Notes: generated by a model from the letters alone, not told the origin. Counted from the stretch's first letter, positions 40,401 through 50,883 are shown. The stretch is DNA of 64,000 nt from Providencia sp. (GCF_003533305.1 NZ_DOEH01000021.1:1-64000), one strand, 5' to 3'. Made by a program: numbers and translations.

Positions 40401-41941
40401 TTCCCCCCCAATTTAGCTAACGCCGATTATTGGTATCGCAAGCTATTCGCGCGGTGCAGGCGCAACGTTTATCCAATATGCAGTATTTGCAAGGCATGGA
40501 TATTGAAGATGTTGAAACGGGTGAGCGTTTTGATCTATTCGATAAAGTGATGGTGAGTGTGTCTAATCCTGAAATTCGTCGTATGGAATTAATGTCGCAA
40601 ATGGCCGGCATTGAGCGTGTCGCAAAAGAGCGTGACGATATTGGCATGTTTATTACGCTGACCTGCCCATCAAAATATCATCCCACTAAGCAGCGAAGAA
40701 AAGGCAAAGAGATTGACGCTGTGCTTAATCACAAGTGGAAAGATGAAGCCTATACGCCAAAAGATGGGCAACAATATTTAGTGAAAATCTGGTCTCGTAT
40801 TCGTTCTGCATTCAATGATAATAATATCGATGTTTATGGTATTCGTGTCGTAGAGCCTCATCACGATGGTACGCCCCACTGGCATATGCTGTTATTTGTT
40901 GATAAAGCCAGTCGAGCCAAAGCCGTTGATATTATGCGTAAACGCGCATTAAAAGAAGATGGCGACGAAGCCGGTGCACAGAAAAATCGTTTCGAATGCA
41001 AGCATATGAATCGTGGTGGCGCTGTGGGCTATATCGCTAAATATGTGGCTAAAAATATTGATGGCTACGCGCTTGATGGCGAGATAGACCATGAAACCGG
41101 TAAAGACTTAAAAAGCATGGCGGCAGCGGTCACCGCTTGGGCTTCTACTTGGCGCATCCCTCAATTTCAATTCTATAAACTCCCCTCAAAAGGCGCTTAT
41201 CGCGAATGTCGTCGTTTACCGCGCGGTGTCTCTATTTCAGACAAACTCGGAGATATTGCCGAGCGTGTTCGCGCCGCTGCCGATGAAGGTGACTTTTTTA
41301 ATTATGTTATGTCTCAAGGTGGACCATGTATTCGCCGTAAAGAGGAAACGATACGTGTTGCCCGTGAGATCAGCGATGTGAATGTTTACGGTGAAGAGGT
41401 TCAAAAGGTTGTGGGGGTTTATAACCAACTCATCGCAAATAAGCCCACGCTTAAAACCCGTGAAAGGCAGTTCAAGATTGTGAAGAAAAACTCCGATGCT
41501 GCGGGCGATGGTCTTTTAAAAAGCGCCATCGGCGCGCCTCGGAGTCCTGTCAATAACTGTAGATCGCGGATCACATCCAATCTATCAGATGTGCAATTTT
41601 ACGAGCCTGAGCTCGGCTCAAGGGAAGTATGCAATATAAAGGAATATGGTTTTGCGTTTATCGAAACAGACCCTGACAACGCGATAGGGAGTGAGATTTC
41701 ACAGGGTAAGCAGCAAAGGCAGATATCAAATATTGAATTAGGCGAGAGTGATAACGAAATTCAGTCGGAAATTGTCACTTTTGCCAATGAGGTTGGTATT
41801 AGTTTTGATATTCCACAGGTTGAAACCATGTTTACTAATGGTATGGGGGTTAGTGATGGGCTCTATTACATGAAATTTGACGGTGAACGGTTGAGATTGA
41901 GTTTCAACGACGACGGAAAAAGCAACAGAAACAGGAATTAG
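40401..41941 (+). pseudogene. P2 gpA-like replication endonuclease, 5'-truncated and rearranged
   Basis: Rolling-circle (HUH) replication initiator of P2-type phages. The open part from 40430 is 503 codons; P2 A is about 760. It keeps FITLTCPSKYHP (motif 1), the HUH motif PHWHMLLFV with His150 and His152, and the two-tyrosine motif YIAKYVAK with Tyr201 and Tyr205. Upstream, in another frame, codons 410-433 of the 40-kb block read NLANADYW, a segment that in P2 A lies further upstream, so an internal deletion with frameshift joined the pieces. The N-terminal third is gone, so it is a pseudogene, though the nuclease core is intact. Confidence 0.85.
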
Positions 41942-42029
41942 AAGCGCAAAAAGAGGCTATTAGTGGGAAGTATAGGCAAAGGTGTATTGATGCTTTATCA
42001 CGAATTAATAAATTGAGAGAGGAGAATAA

Positions 42030-42254
42030 ATGAATGAAACTTTGTTGGTTTTAGCGATGATTTGGTATATGGGTGCAATGATATTTACTATCAGCATTCT
42101 TTGGTACTATAAAAGACAACCGACTGATAGATTGCCAGTATGGGGGACTATTTTAATTATTATTTTTTGGTTTGTTTCATTTCCAGTGGCATTGATTATT
42201 TTATTGATTATATGGATTGATATTCAATATTTTTCTGATGAGGGTGATAAATGA
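42030..42254 (+). CDS. Small two-helix membrane protein in prophage remnant
   Basis: 74 residues with two strong hydrophobic helices, about 6-27 and 38-66, separated by the basic/polar turn YKRQPTDRLP. It ends in an acidic tail SDEGDK. It starts 88 bases after the gpA remnant with an AGAGAGGAG ribosome binding site and overlaps the next gene by the ATGA arrangement, so the two are probably translated together. I recognise no family. Its location downstream of gpA is where P2 phages carry variable genes such as tin and old. Confidence 0.65.
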   Translation: MNETLLVLAMIWYMGAMIFTISILWYYKRQPTDRLPVWGTILIIIFWFVSFPVALIILLIIWIDIQYFSDEGDK

Positions 42255-42766
42255 AATTCACAATAAATATCACAAATGAATTATTAATAAATTTAGCGTT
42301 TAAAATGAGTACTGAATTAAATCAATGGCAAAAAAGATGGAGTCACAATCAATTCCACCGTAACAGAATTTTAAACAAAGCAAGACAAGTAGGTACCTCT
42401 TGGTATTTTTCACTTGAGGCGGTAAATGATGCGTGTTTAACAGGGAGGCATAAAATATTTTTAGGTGACTTAAATTTAATCTCAAATGAAATAGCATATT
42501 TTTGCAGCCATGTAGGTAAATTAGATAGTCAAGTATTAATTAAACAGATAAAGAAAGCAGGTAGAGTAGTTATCTGGTTAAGTAATGGAGCAAAAGTATA
42601 TTTCATTTCGAGTGAAAAAACGACTTTTGCGGCTATTGTGGGAGATATCTATATTCCTGAATGGTCTTGGAATAGTCATGTTGACAATATTTTGAAAATT
42701 TCCATGGCTATTACAACCCATCAGCACTGGCGTAGAACATACTATTCAACTCGTTCAAGTATATAG
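42251..42766 (+). CDS. Truncated P2 gpP (terminase ATPase)-like protein
   Basis: 171 residues matching only the central ATPase part of the P2 large terminase as I recall it. NKARQVGTSWYFSLEAV (42-58) corresponds to the gpP KSRQIGATWYF Walker-A-like segment, TGRHKIFL to TGRNQIFLSAS, LSNGAKVYF (110-118) to LSNGATLYF, and HWRRTYYSTRSS (159-170) to KWRxTYFSTPSS. The Walker B-like segment, LYFDEYFW in P2, is IYIPEWSW here, so the acidic Asp is lost. It lacks the N-terminal DNA-binding region and the nuclease domain. The reading frame is clean and coupled to the membrane-protein gene upstream. It may be a decayed fragment or a repurposed packaging decoy. Confidence 0.7.
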   Translation: MKFTINITNELLINLAFKMSTELNQWQKRWSHNQFHRNRILNKARQVGTSWYFSLEAVNDACLTGRHKIFLGDLNLISNEIAYFCSHVGKLDSQVLIKQIKKAGRVVIWLSNGAKVYFISSEKTTFAAIVGDIYIPEWSWNSHVDNILKISMAITTHQHWRRTYYSTRSSI

Positions 42767-42795
42767 ATAATGCGAGTATAGAGGGAGTGTCTATT

Positions 42796-42948
42796 ATGGA
42801 CGATGAGGCGCTTTTTATTGATAGAGTAAATTTATTCCAAGCAAATGATGACTATCAATGGTGCTACGAGCATATGAAAGAAAAAAGTGATGATTTTACA
42901 CCGTTACAATTTGCCGAAATGTATCTCTGTCAATTTGATAGAAGGTAG
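42796..42948 (+). CDS. Small phage-like ORF, 50 residues
   Basis: ATG at 42796 preceded by GAGGGAGTG. It encodes MDDEALFIDRVNLFQANDDY and continues to 50 residues, acidic, ending LCQFDRR. No family is recognised with certainty. It follows the terminase-like gene by 29 bases and is followed at once by a terminator hairpin, so it looks like the last gene of this small operon. Confidence 0.5.
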   Translation: MDDEALFIDRVNLFQANDDYQWCYEHMKEKSDDFTPLQFAEMYLCQFDRR

Positions 42949-42964
42949 CGTACGAAATAAAAAT

Positions 42965-42990
42965 GGGTATGTAAAATACATACCCTATTT
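42965..42990 (+). terminator. Terminator after the small prophage operon
   Basis: Perfect 9-base stem GGGTATGTA / TACATACCC (42965-42973, 42977-42985) with a 3-base loop and then TATTTT. Confidence 0.8.
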
Positions 42991-43000
42991 TCAGTTGATG

Positions 43001-43294
43001 TTACTTGACAATGCCTTTTATAAAAGTGATTGTTTTCCAAAATCCATTATTAATCTTCCTTTTGGTAGAGTTAACTTTTAATCTAAAATTTCTATATCTT
43101 AATCTTAAATTGATAACTTGCTTTAATTTTTGGATAAAGCCTTTATTGCTATGATAGCAATCGAATAGAAATATAATAACATTAAGTAATATTCCAACAC
43201 CAAAAAATGATATATCAAATATGTATTGCAAGATAAAAATTAAACTTTTAAAGTTTCGTATTAAATTCTTATTGTTTTTTATTGGTTTAATCAT
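43001..43294 (-). CDS. Possible small basic membrane protein
   Basis: 97 residues, Lys/Asn-rich, with one hydrophobic stretch at about 18-44. An AGAGGT site stands 5 bases before the ATG, which is the only positive support. It is convergent to the small prophage operon. It could be chance in AT-rich DNA. Confidence 0.3.
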   Translation of the reverse strand: MIKPIKNNKNLIRNFKSLIFILQYIFDISFFGVGILLNVIIFLFDCYHSNKGFIQKLKQVINLRLRYRNFRLKVNSTKRKINNGFWKTITFIKGIVK

Positions 43295-43560
43295 TATGAC
43301 CTCTAATGATAAATACCGCGGTGCAGGATATATCCCGCGATAGGTTAGATTTTTATATCCATACCTATTTATAAAATTAGGATTTACTTAAAATCATTTT
43401 TTTGATTAAAAATTAGTCAATTATCATTTTTATTCTAAAAATTATCAAAATAAGATTATTAATTAGAATTAAATTAAAAATAACAATAAAAATATACGTG
43501 AATTTAATTAAATTTAATTTTATCCAATATAAAATAATTAACATTATTGATTATTTTATT
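43295..43560. other. AT-rich stretch inside prophage remnant
   Basis: Extremely AT-rich with no supported gene. It separates the small membrane-protein ORF from the cos-like block. Confidence 0.3.
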
Positions 43561-43659
43561 ACAATGCAAAATTCCGCAATTTCTCGCCCAAATCCGCAAG
43601 ATCAAAAAAGGATCGTTACCCACACCAAGCTCCAGCACTGGTGCGGTTCAGACGCCCCC

Positions 43660-43712
43660 TTGCACCTGCATGAAAATCGCCCTATTTAGTGGGCAGGCGT
43701 GGCGGGGCTACG
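43660..43712 (+). other. P2 cos-like remnant
   Basis: Within a GC-richer block (about 43570-43780) the stretch GGCGTGGCGGGG at 43696-43707 matches 11 of 12 bases of the P2 cohesive end as I recall it (GGCGAGGCGGGG). In P2 the cos site lies beyond gene A, as here. Capsid and tail genes that should follow are deleted. Confidence 0.45.
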
Positions 43713-44093
43713 ATTGCGCGGCGAGATGTTTATTGTTAATTGTCCGTCTGCAAAATCTCAGCTTCATAGCGGCGTTTAATTCAATTTTATATAACTAGAT
43801 AGCAATTAATTCATCGTGCTTCGTAATGGTTTGTAGCGTGTTTAAAGAGGTGTCTGGTGAGGGCTAATTTCTGCCGATTCGTCTTGGTGGTGTGGGTTTG
43901 ATATAATATCGTGGGGTCTTATTATTATTGGGGTCATCAATATCATCTACCTATAGGCGAAAAAATACCGCCACGATGGGCGGTATCATTAATCATATTG
44001 ATAAGTTATTTCTGCTCGTCGTCCAAGTCCAATGAATACCGCTCAAACCGTATCAGCTCCTCCCCTAGCCAATCCAATAGGTATCCCACACTA

Positions 44094-44147
44094 GAGCATT
44101 AAGGGCTGATAACCTATATATCAATAAGTTAAAGATATAACAATATA
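44094..44147 (+). repeat. Diverged direct repeat, copy 2
   Basis: Counterpart of 40337-40387. It lies just before arsC and marks the end of the gpA-to-cos block. Confidence 0.5.
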
Positions 44148-44170
44148 AAAAGATGAGCTTCCTTTATGTA

Positions 44171-44596
44171 TTAGTTTGTCTTATTTCTGTTTTTATCTAC
44201 AACTCTCTGTCCATCTTCTTTACTAAATTCATTTAATTGTTCATTTGGCAAAATTTCTAATATTAATTCTGATGGCCTGCATAGTTTTACACCTAACGGC
44301 GTTACCACAATCGGTCTATTGATCAGTATTGGATGTTGTAACATGAAATTAATCAGTTGTTCATCAATATAAACATCTTTTTCTAAACCTAATTGTTCAT
44401 ATGGTTCAACATTTTTTCGTAGTAACTCTCTTGTTGTGATTTTCATATCTGCAATAAGTTGAACTAATACATCTTTAGTTGGTGGGGTTTCTAGATAATA
44501 AATGATTGTAGGTTCTACGCCACTGTTACGAATAATTGCAAGCGCATTACGTGATGTGCCACAGTCTGGATTGTGATAAATAGTGATTTCATTCAT
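44171..44596 (-). CDS. arsC: Arsenate reductase ArsC (glutaredoxin-linked)
   Basis: Reduces arsenate to arsenite for export by ArsB. It has 141 residues, the plasmid R773/E. coli type. The catalytic Cys12 lies in HNPDCGTSRN. The three arginine-type anion-binding positions include Arg in ELLRKN (near 60) and in LINRPIVVTPLG (near 94). It lies 10 bases after arsB, as the last gene of arsRBC. Confidence 0.95.
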   Translation of the reverse strand: MNEITIYHNPDCGTSRNALAIIRNSGVEPTIIYYLETPPTKDVLVQLIADMKITTRELLRKNVEPYEQLGLEKDVYIDEQLINFMLQHPILINRPIVVTPLGVKLCRPSELILEILPNEQLNEFSKEDGQRVVDKNRNKTN

Positions 44597-44606
44597 TTGA
44601 TTACCA

Positions 44607-45896
44607 TTAATTTAAGAGTGAAAACCTAAGCACCAAAGCGATTAATGTTACTGTCAGTACAGGAACAGTCATAATGATGCCCGTTTTAAAATAATATCCC
44701 CACGTGATGGTCATCTTTTTTTGTGATAAAACATGTAGCCACAATAGCGTAGCCAAACTACCAATTGGTGTAATCTTAGGGCCTAAATCTGCACCAATAA
44801 CATTGGCATAAACCATAGCCTGTTGGATTAACCCTGTAGCATTGCTACCTTCAATTGATAGAGCCCCGATTAATACTGTTGGCATATTATTCATAATTGA
44901 AGATAAAAAAGCAGTAATAAACCCAGTCCCTATTGTTGCTACCCATAGCCCTTTATCTGCAAGGTAATTGAGTATTTCAGAAAGATAATCGGTTAGCCCT
45001 GCATTTCTTAACCCATAAACAACCAAATACATGCCCAAAGAAAAAATGACTATCTGCCAAGGGGCACCACGTAGAACTTTTTTTGTATTAATTGTGTGGC
45101 CTCTAGCTGCAATTATCCAAAGGGTCAAAGCACCAATTGCAGCGATAGCACTAACAGGAATCCCTAAAGGTTCTAAGAGAAAAAAACCGACCAGTAATAG
45201 CACCAATACAAACCAACCCGCTTTAAAGGTCGTCATATCCTTAATTGCTAAAGTTGGGTCACTAAGTTTTGTAACATCATATTGCTTAGGTATATCTTTA
45301 CGAAAAAACCAATGCAACATAGTTAATGTGGCGATAATCGCAGCGATATCGACAGGAACCATAATTGATGCATACTCAGTAAAACCGATATTAAAAAAAT
45401 CAGCAGAAACAATATTAACTAAGTTAGAAACAATAAGCGGTAAGCTTGCCGTATCCGCAATAAACCCTGCTGCCATAACAAATGCCAACGTTGTGCCTTT
45501 GTTAAAGCCAAGTGCAAGCAACATAGCAATAACAATGGGTGTTAATATCAATGCAGCACCATCATTAGCAAATAAAGCCGCAACTGTTGCACCTAGTAGC
45601 ACGATATAACTAAATAACAACCTTCCTTTACCGCCTCCCCATCTAGCTACATGTAATGCTGCCCATTCAAAAAAGCCACTTTCATCTAGAATTAAACTAA
45701 TAATAATGACCGCAACAAATGTCGCCGTTGCATTCCAAACAATATTCCAAACTGTAGGAATATCTTGAAAACTAATTACACCAAAAATAAGAGCAAGTAT
45801 CGCCCCTACTGTTGTGCTCCACCCAATACCAAGTCCTTTGGGCTGCCAAATGACAAAAGTGATCGTCAGAATAAAAATTAATGCAGCAATAAACAT
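44607..45896 (-). CDS. arsB: Arsenite/antimonite efflux pump ArsB
   Basis: Inner-membrane arsenite exporter with about 12 helices. I choose the ATG at 45896, preceded by GAGG; it gives 429 residues, the E. coli length, starting [20 protein letters not shown]. Family segments include [17 protein letters not shown] near 115-131 and [20 protein letters not shown] near 376-395. No arsA or arsD is present, so it works without the ATPase. Confidence 0.95.
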   Translation of the reverse strand: MFIAALIFILTITFVIWQPKGLGIGWSTTVGAILALIFGVISFQDIPTVWNIVWNATATFVAVIIISLILDESGFFEWAALHVARWGGGKGRLLFSYIVLLGATVAALFANDGAALILTPIVIAMLLALGFNKGTTLAFVMAAGFIADTASLPLIVSNLVNIVSADFFNIGFTEYASIMVPVDIAAIIATLTMLHWFFRKDIPKQYDVTKLSDPTLAIKDMTTFKAGWFVLVLLLVGFFLLEPLGIPVSAIAAIGALTLWIIAARGHTINTKKVLRGAPWQIVIFSLGMYLVVYGLRNAGLTDYLSEILNYLADKGLWVATIGTGFITAFLSSIMNNMPTVLIGALSIEGSNATGLIQQAMVYANVIGADLGPKITPIGSLATLLWLHVLSQKKMTITWGYYFKTGIIMTVPVLTVTLIALVLRFSLLN

Positions 45897-46034
45897 AACA
45901 ACCTCGTTTAAAAGGAGCATATATGTTCCTTTTATTTTTCTAAAATTATACTTAATCTGCTAGCTAGATTAATCCTGATATACCAATTGACTCAATACAT
46001 ATATGTTTTTTCGAATATGTTAATTTAAAAAAAT

Positions 46035-46373
46035 TTATTTAGAACAGCTATTAACCGACTCTTTTGTCTCTATAACAGCCCTGAGCAAGGCTGATACTCT
46101 ATTTTTCTCCGTAGCGTATGTTACATCTATGATACTTTTTACCCACGGCAATAATGTAGGAGACAATCTATAATGAACCCACTTACCATGTTTTGAATCA
46201 AGTAATAAACCAAACTCTCTGAGCATAGCTAAATGACGGGATGTTTTAGGCTGCGATAAATTTAACGCTGTATAAATGTCACAAACACATAGTTCACCTG
46301 ATGCTTTTAAAATCAAGACAATATCTAATCTCGTTTGATCACCTAAAATTTTAAACAGTTGTAATGGTTCCAT
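46035..46373 (-). CDS. arsR: Arsenic-responsive repressor ArsR
   Basis: Winged-helix SmtB/ArsR repressor released by As(III). It has 112 residues. The metal-binding motif ELCVCDI puts Cys29 and Cys31 in the usual place, and the recognition helix LSQPKTSRHLAMLREFGLL follows. First gene of the ars operon. The 138-base gap to arsB contains an AT-rich stretch with another operator-like sequence (about 45994-46018). Confidence 0.95.
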   Translation of the reverse strand: MEPLQLFKILGDQTRLDIVLILKASGELCVCDIYTALNLSQPKTSRHLAMLREFGLLLDSKHGKWVHYRLSPTLLPWVKSIIDVTYATEKNRVSALLRAVIETKESVNSCSK

Positions 46374-46416
46374 GTGTACCTCTTAAATCTTTTTTATAAA
46401 CTATACCAAAAAAACA

Positions 46417-46440
46417 CATACGTCAAAACGTATATGTAAA
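46417..46440 (-). promoter_or_regulatory. ArsR operator-like site
   Basis: On the minus strand, CATATACGTTTTGACGTATGTG (read in two halves, CATATACGTTTT and GACGTATGTG) resembles the E. coli ArsR footprint CATATGCGTTTTTGGTTATGTG as I recall it. It lies about 50 bases before the arsR ATG. Confidence 0.6.
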
Positions 46441-46484
46441 ATACGCCACTCAGTGCAAATAAAAAATCGTTATGGTTTCAATAA

Positions 46485-46707
46485 TCGAATTAGCAAGCGT
46501 CTGACTTTCCCGTACAACTACCCTAATAATAACGTCACGTTAAGCAATTACGCCGCACACTTCCGCTCTTCACTGCGAATTTCAACCACCAAAGAACGTT
46601 ATAACCAATGCCAAAACATCAATTGTGGTGCAACGTTTGTAAGTCATGAATCAGTAGCTCGATTTATTAGTAAGCCGGGGGAAGTCAAGCCAGTAAACCG
46701 TATCTGA
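46485..46707 (+). pseudogene. P2 Ogr/Delta-type late activator remnant
   Basis: The reading frame encodes YAAHFRSSLRIST then ERYNQCQNINCGATFVSHESVARFI, matching the P2 Ogr zinc-binding late transcription activator. Two zinc ligands survive in CQNINC. The N-terminal CPxC pair is missing: the equivalent reads FPYN, and an extra stretch NNNVTLSN sits before NYAAH. No good start codon or ribosome binding site is seen. In P2 ogr lies next to attR, as here. Confidence 0.75.
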
Positions 46708-46835
46708 ATAAATTTCAACAAGTGGCCTTGGCGCTATAATATTTAGCCCTAATTTTAGGGGCCAATGCTTAAGATGGGTTACATCGTGGATGTGATGTGG
46801 ATGGTGTCTTATAAATCCTTTTATAAAACATATGA
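46708..46835. other. Spacer between ogr remnant and right att-like repeat
   Basis: No gene. A short hairpin TAGCCCTAAttTTAGGGGC lies at about 46743-46762 and may be the old ogr terminator. Confidence 0.35.
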
Positions 46836-46861
46836 TTATACAAAAACAAAAGACCGCCTAA
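46836..46861 (+). repeat. Right copy of putative prophage att direct repeat
   Basis: Matches 40293-40318 at 24 of 26 positions and runs into the stem of the ihfA terminator. This suggests the phage used the ihfA terminator as its attachment site. Confidence 0.55.
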
Positions 46862-46872
46862 GCGGTCTTTTT
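46849..46872. terminator. ihfA terminator (bidirectional)
   Basis: Perfect 10-base stem AAAAGACCGC / GCGGTCTTTT (46849-46858, 46863-46872) with a CTAA loop. It has T runs on both strands. It lies 29 bases after the ihfA stop on the minus strand. Before prophage insertion it probably also served the RhoGAP-like gene from the other side. Confidence 0.85.
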
Positions 46873-46900
46873 CTATATCTATTGATATCAATAGATATGA

Positions 46901-47197
46901 TTAGTCTTTTGGTGTTGCTTTTTCTACACGGCTTTTTAATTTTTGGCCTGGGCGGAATGTAACAACACGGCGTGCAGTAATTGGAATATCTTCCCCAGTT
47001 TTTGGGTTACGTCCGGGACGTTGACTTTTATCACGTAAATCAAAGTTACCGAATCCAGATAATTTTACCTGCTCACCATTTTCTAAAGAAAGGCGAACCT
47101 CTTCAAAGAAAGTTTCAACAAGGTCTTTAGCATCACGTTTGCTAACACCCAGTTTTTCAAACAAATTTTCCGACATTTCAGCTTTAGTAAGCGCCAT
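46901..47197 (-). CDS. ihfA: Integration host factor alpha subunit
   Basis: Sequence-specific DNA-bending protein that works as a heterodimer with IhfB. It has 98 residues (99 in E. coli). The beta-arm tip carries [11 protein letters not shown] with the intercalating Pro, and the N-terminus [17 protein letters not shown] matches the alpha subunit. It starts 4 bases after the pheT stop, as in the conserved pheST-ihfA operon. Confidence 0.97.
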   Translation of the reverse strand: MALTKAEMSENLFEKLGVSKRDAKDLVETFFEEVRLSLENGEQVKLSGFGNFDLRDKSQRPGRNPKTGEDIPITARRVVTFRPGQKLKSRVEKATPKD

Positions 47198-47201
47198 AGG
47201 T

Positions 47202-49589
47202 TTAGTCCCTCAAGGAGGCTTGGAATCGCTGTTTTAACGCAGCAACGCACAGTTCAACGGTCGCGGTAATCTCTTCTTCTTCCATCGTACGCTGGGTATC
47301 TTGGAAGACTAGACTAATAGCAAGGCTCTTATAACCGTCTGCTATTCCTTCACCACAATACACATCAAATAAGTTTATGCCAACTATATGATTTATGCCA
47401 ACTTTTTTACACTCTGCCAAAACTTCTGCAGCTGCTACATTTTCTGGTACAACAACAGCAATGTCACGACGATTCGATGGATAGCGTGAAATCACCTTAG
47501 CTTCAGGGACTACACGTTGTGTTATCGCATCACTACGAACCTCAAACACGACTGTACGACCATTTAAATCGAGTTTACGTTCTAATTCTGGGTGAACGAC
47601 ACCAATAAAGCCAATGTGTTCATTTTCCAGATAAATCCCAGCACTTTGCCCAGGATGTAACGATGGGTGTGCCTCAGATTTAAATGTAATTTGATTTAGT
47701 TTTCCAGTCAATTCAAAAACAGCTTCAAGATCACCTTTTAAATCAAAGAAGTCAACAACTTGTTTATCTAATGACCAATGTTCATCAAATCTATTGCCTG
47801 TAATCACGCCAGCCAACATAGGTTCCTGCCGTATTCCATATTCTGCTTGATTATCAGGAATAAAGCGTAGACCTGTCTCAAATAATCGAATTCTATTTTG
47901 TTGACGATTCTGATTATAGACCACAGTACCTAATAAGCCGGTCAATAATGACAAACGCATTGCAGACATATCAGCTGAAATTGGATTAGGCAAAATTAAT
48001 GCATCTTGCTCAGGGTGAAGCAACGCTTGTATTTTAGGGTCAACAAAACTATAGGTAATAGCTTCTTGATAGCCCTTATCGACTAACATCGCTTTCATGC
48101 GTTTCAGCGGCAAGTTAGCTTCTTTATGCTTAGTCATGATCAGATCAGCGCGTAAAGGCACGTCTGGAATACTATTATATCCGTACACTCGCGCTACTTC
48201 TTCAACCAAATCTTCTTCGATTTGCATATCGAAACGCCAGCTTGGTGCGACTACATCCCAACAATTAGCAGATACAGTCACTTTACAGCCGAGACGCGTC
48301 AGAATATCCGTCACTAAATCATCAGCAATGAAATGACCAATTAAACGATCGAGTTTATGACGCGTCAATTTGATATTAGCAGCTTTAGGCAAATGCTCAA
48401 TACTCGTTGCATCGATTATTTCACCAACTTCACCACCACAGATATCAACAATTAATGCCGTTGCACGTTCAAGAGCTTTAAATTGTAATTGTGAGTCAAC
48501 ACCACGCTCAAAACGGTGTGATGCATCAGTGTGCAAGCCATAATTACGTGCGCGTCCTGTAATCGATAGTGGGTCGAAATAAGCACATTCAAGAAGAATA
48601 TTTTTTGTTTCGCCATTAACACCAGAGTGGTCACCACCAAAAATACCGGCAATACCTAATGCTTGTTTTTCATCAGCAATAACTAAAGTATCTGATTTTA
48701 GGGTCACTTCTGAACCATCTAATAATACAAGCTTTTCTTTATCTTTTGCCATACGTACTACGATAGCACCTGTTAAACGGTCCAAATCGTACGCATGCTG
48801 CGGTTGACCTAACTCAAGTAGGACAAAGTTTGTAATATCAACAACGGCATCAATAGAACGAACGCCACCACGACGCAGCTTTTCTTTCATCCATAATGGA
48901 GTCGGAACTGACACATCAATGTTTTGAATAACACGGCCTAAGAAACGTGGACACGCTTTTGGTGCCTCAACACGAATAGGAAATGTCTCTTTCGTCGTAA
49001 CTTGAGCGGTATTAATAACCGGCTCATTGAGTTCAAGTTTATTGATAACAGCAACATCGCGTGCAACCCCGATAATACTCAGGCAATCTGCACGATTTGG
49101 TGTAATGCTGATTTCAATCGCATTATCATCAAGTTTTAGATATTCACGAATATCCGTACCTATCTTCGCGTCAGCTGGTAATTCAATAATACCGCTGTGA
49201 TCATCAGAAATACCTAGCTCAGAATATGAACACAACATGCCTTCTGACGGCTCACCGCGTAATTTAGCCGCTTTAATTTTAAAGTCACCCGGTAGTACTG
49301 CACCCACAGTTGCTACTGCAACTTTTAAACCTAAACGGCAATTTGGCGCACCACAAACGATGTCTAGCAAGCGATCGCCGCCTACATTGATTTTAGTGAC
49401 TCGCAATTTATCGGCATTAGGGTGTTGCCCACATTCAACTACTTCCCCTACAACCACACCATTAAATTGCCCTGCTACTGATTCAACGCCATCAACTTCC
49501 AAACCTGCCATTGTGATTTGGTCTGATAAAGCTTCACTATTTATCGCCGGGTTTACCCATTCGCGTAACCATAGTTCACTGAATTTCAT
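47202..49589 (-). CDS. pheT: Phenylalanyl-tRNA synthetase beta subunit
   Basis: Beta chain of the heterotetrameric PheRS, responsible for tRNA binding and editing. It has 795 residues, the E. coli length. The N-terminal EMAP-like OB-fold domain (about 40-150) carries [10 protein letters not shown] and CGAPNCR. The B3/B4 editing region lies at about 210-400, and the C-terminal ferredoxin-like anticodon-binding domain begins about 700 ([14 protein letters not shown]). It lies 14 bases after pheS. Confidence 0.97.
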   Translation of the reverse strand: MKFSELWLREWVNPAINSEALSDQITMAGLEVDGVESVAGQFNGVVVGEVVECGQHPNADKLRVTKINVGGDRLLDIVCGAPNCRLGLKVAVATVGAVLPGDFKIKAAKLRGEPSEGMLCSYSELGISDDHSGIIELPADAKIGTDIREYLKLDDNAIEISITPNRADCLSIIGVARDVAVINKLELNEPVINTAQVTTKETFPIRVEAPKACPRFLGRVIQNIDVSVPTPLWMKEKLRRGGVRSIDAVVDITNFVLLELGQPQHAYDLDRLTGAIVVRMAKDKEKLVLLDGSEVTLKSDTLVIADEKQALGIAGIFGGDHSGVNGETKNILLECAYFDPLSITGRARNYGLHTDASHRFERGVDSQLQFKALERATALIVDICGGEVGEIIDATSIEHLPKAANIKLTRHKLDRLIGHFIADDLVTDILTRLGCKVTVSANCWDVVAPSWRFDMQIEEDLVEEVARVYGYNSIPDVPLRADLIMTKHKEANLPLKRMKAMLVDKGYQEAITYSFVDPKIQALLHPEQDALILPNPISADMSAMRLSLLTGLLGTVVYNQNRQQNRIRLFETGLRFIPDNQAEYGIRQEPMLAGVITGNRFDEHWSLDKQVVDFFDLKGDLEAVFELTGKLNQITFKSEAHPSLHPGQSAGIYLENEHIGFIGVVHPELERKLDLNGRTVVFEVRSDAITQRVVPEAKVISRYPSNRRDIAVVVPENVAAAEVLAECKKVGINHIVGINLFDVYCGEGIADGYKSLAISLVFQDTQRTMEEEEITATVELCVAALKQRFQASLRD

Positions 49590-49603
49590 GAGATAAACCC
49601 GCC

Positions 49604-50623
<1,020 letters not shown>

Positions 50624-50713
50624 TTATTCATTATATTAAGTTCAACTCACCATTATAATAACAGATAAGTACTTAACTGATTTTACTGCATTTTCTTTGA
50701 AATCAAAAACAAA

Positions 50714-50735
50714 AAAGCCTCCATTAGGAGGCTTT
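50714..50735 (-). terminator. pheST attenuator terminator
   Basis: Nine-base stem AAAGCCTCC / GGAGGCTTT (50714-50722, 50727-50735) followed on the minus strand by a T run. It lies between pheM and pheS, where the attenuator of the phe operon lies in E. coli. When charged tRNAPhe is scarce, stalling in pheM should favour the competing stem. Confidence 0.85.
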
Positions 50736-50781
50736 AGCGTAACTTTTCGTTTCTTTTCTTACGCAGACAAGCCCCCGATAC

Positions 50782-50826
50782 TCAGGTGCTAAAGTAAAAA
50801 AAGAAGCGAAAAGCAACGTTATACAT
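50782..50826 (-). CDS. pheM: phe operon leader peptide
   Basis: Fourteen-residue leader [14 protein letters not shown], with five Phe, almost the same as E. coli PheM ([14 protein letters not shown] from memory). Ribosome stalling at the Phe codons controls the attenuator at 50714-50735. It lies between rplT and pheS as in E. coli. Confidence 0.92.
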   Translation of the reverse strand: [14 protein letters not shown]

Positions 50827-50883
50827 ATGAAAATTTCTCTAGTAAATCATTTTATTAAAGTATAATCACAAAAAATACAAATG

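Noticed and set aside
42030..42766. Toxin-antitoxin pair
   Set aside because: The coupled layout fits, but the second protein matches the P2 terminase ATPase core and the first is a two-helix membrane protein without toxin hallmarks I can name.
45031..45609. 192-residue plus-strand ORF inside arsB
   Set aside because: Antisense shadow; low complexity, with no recognisable domain, and arsB is clearly the coding strand.
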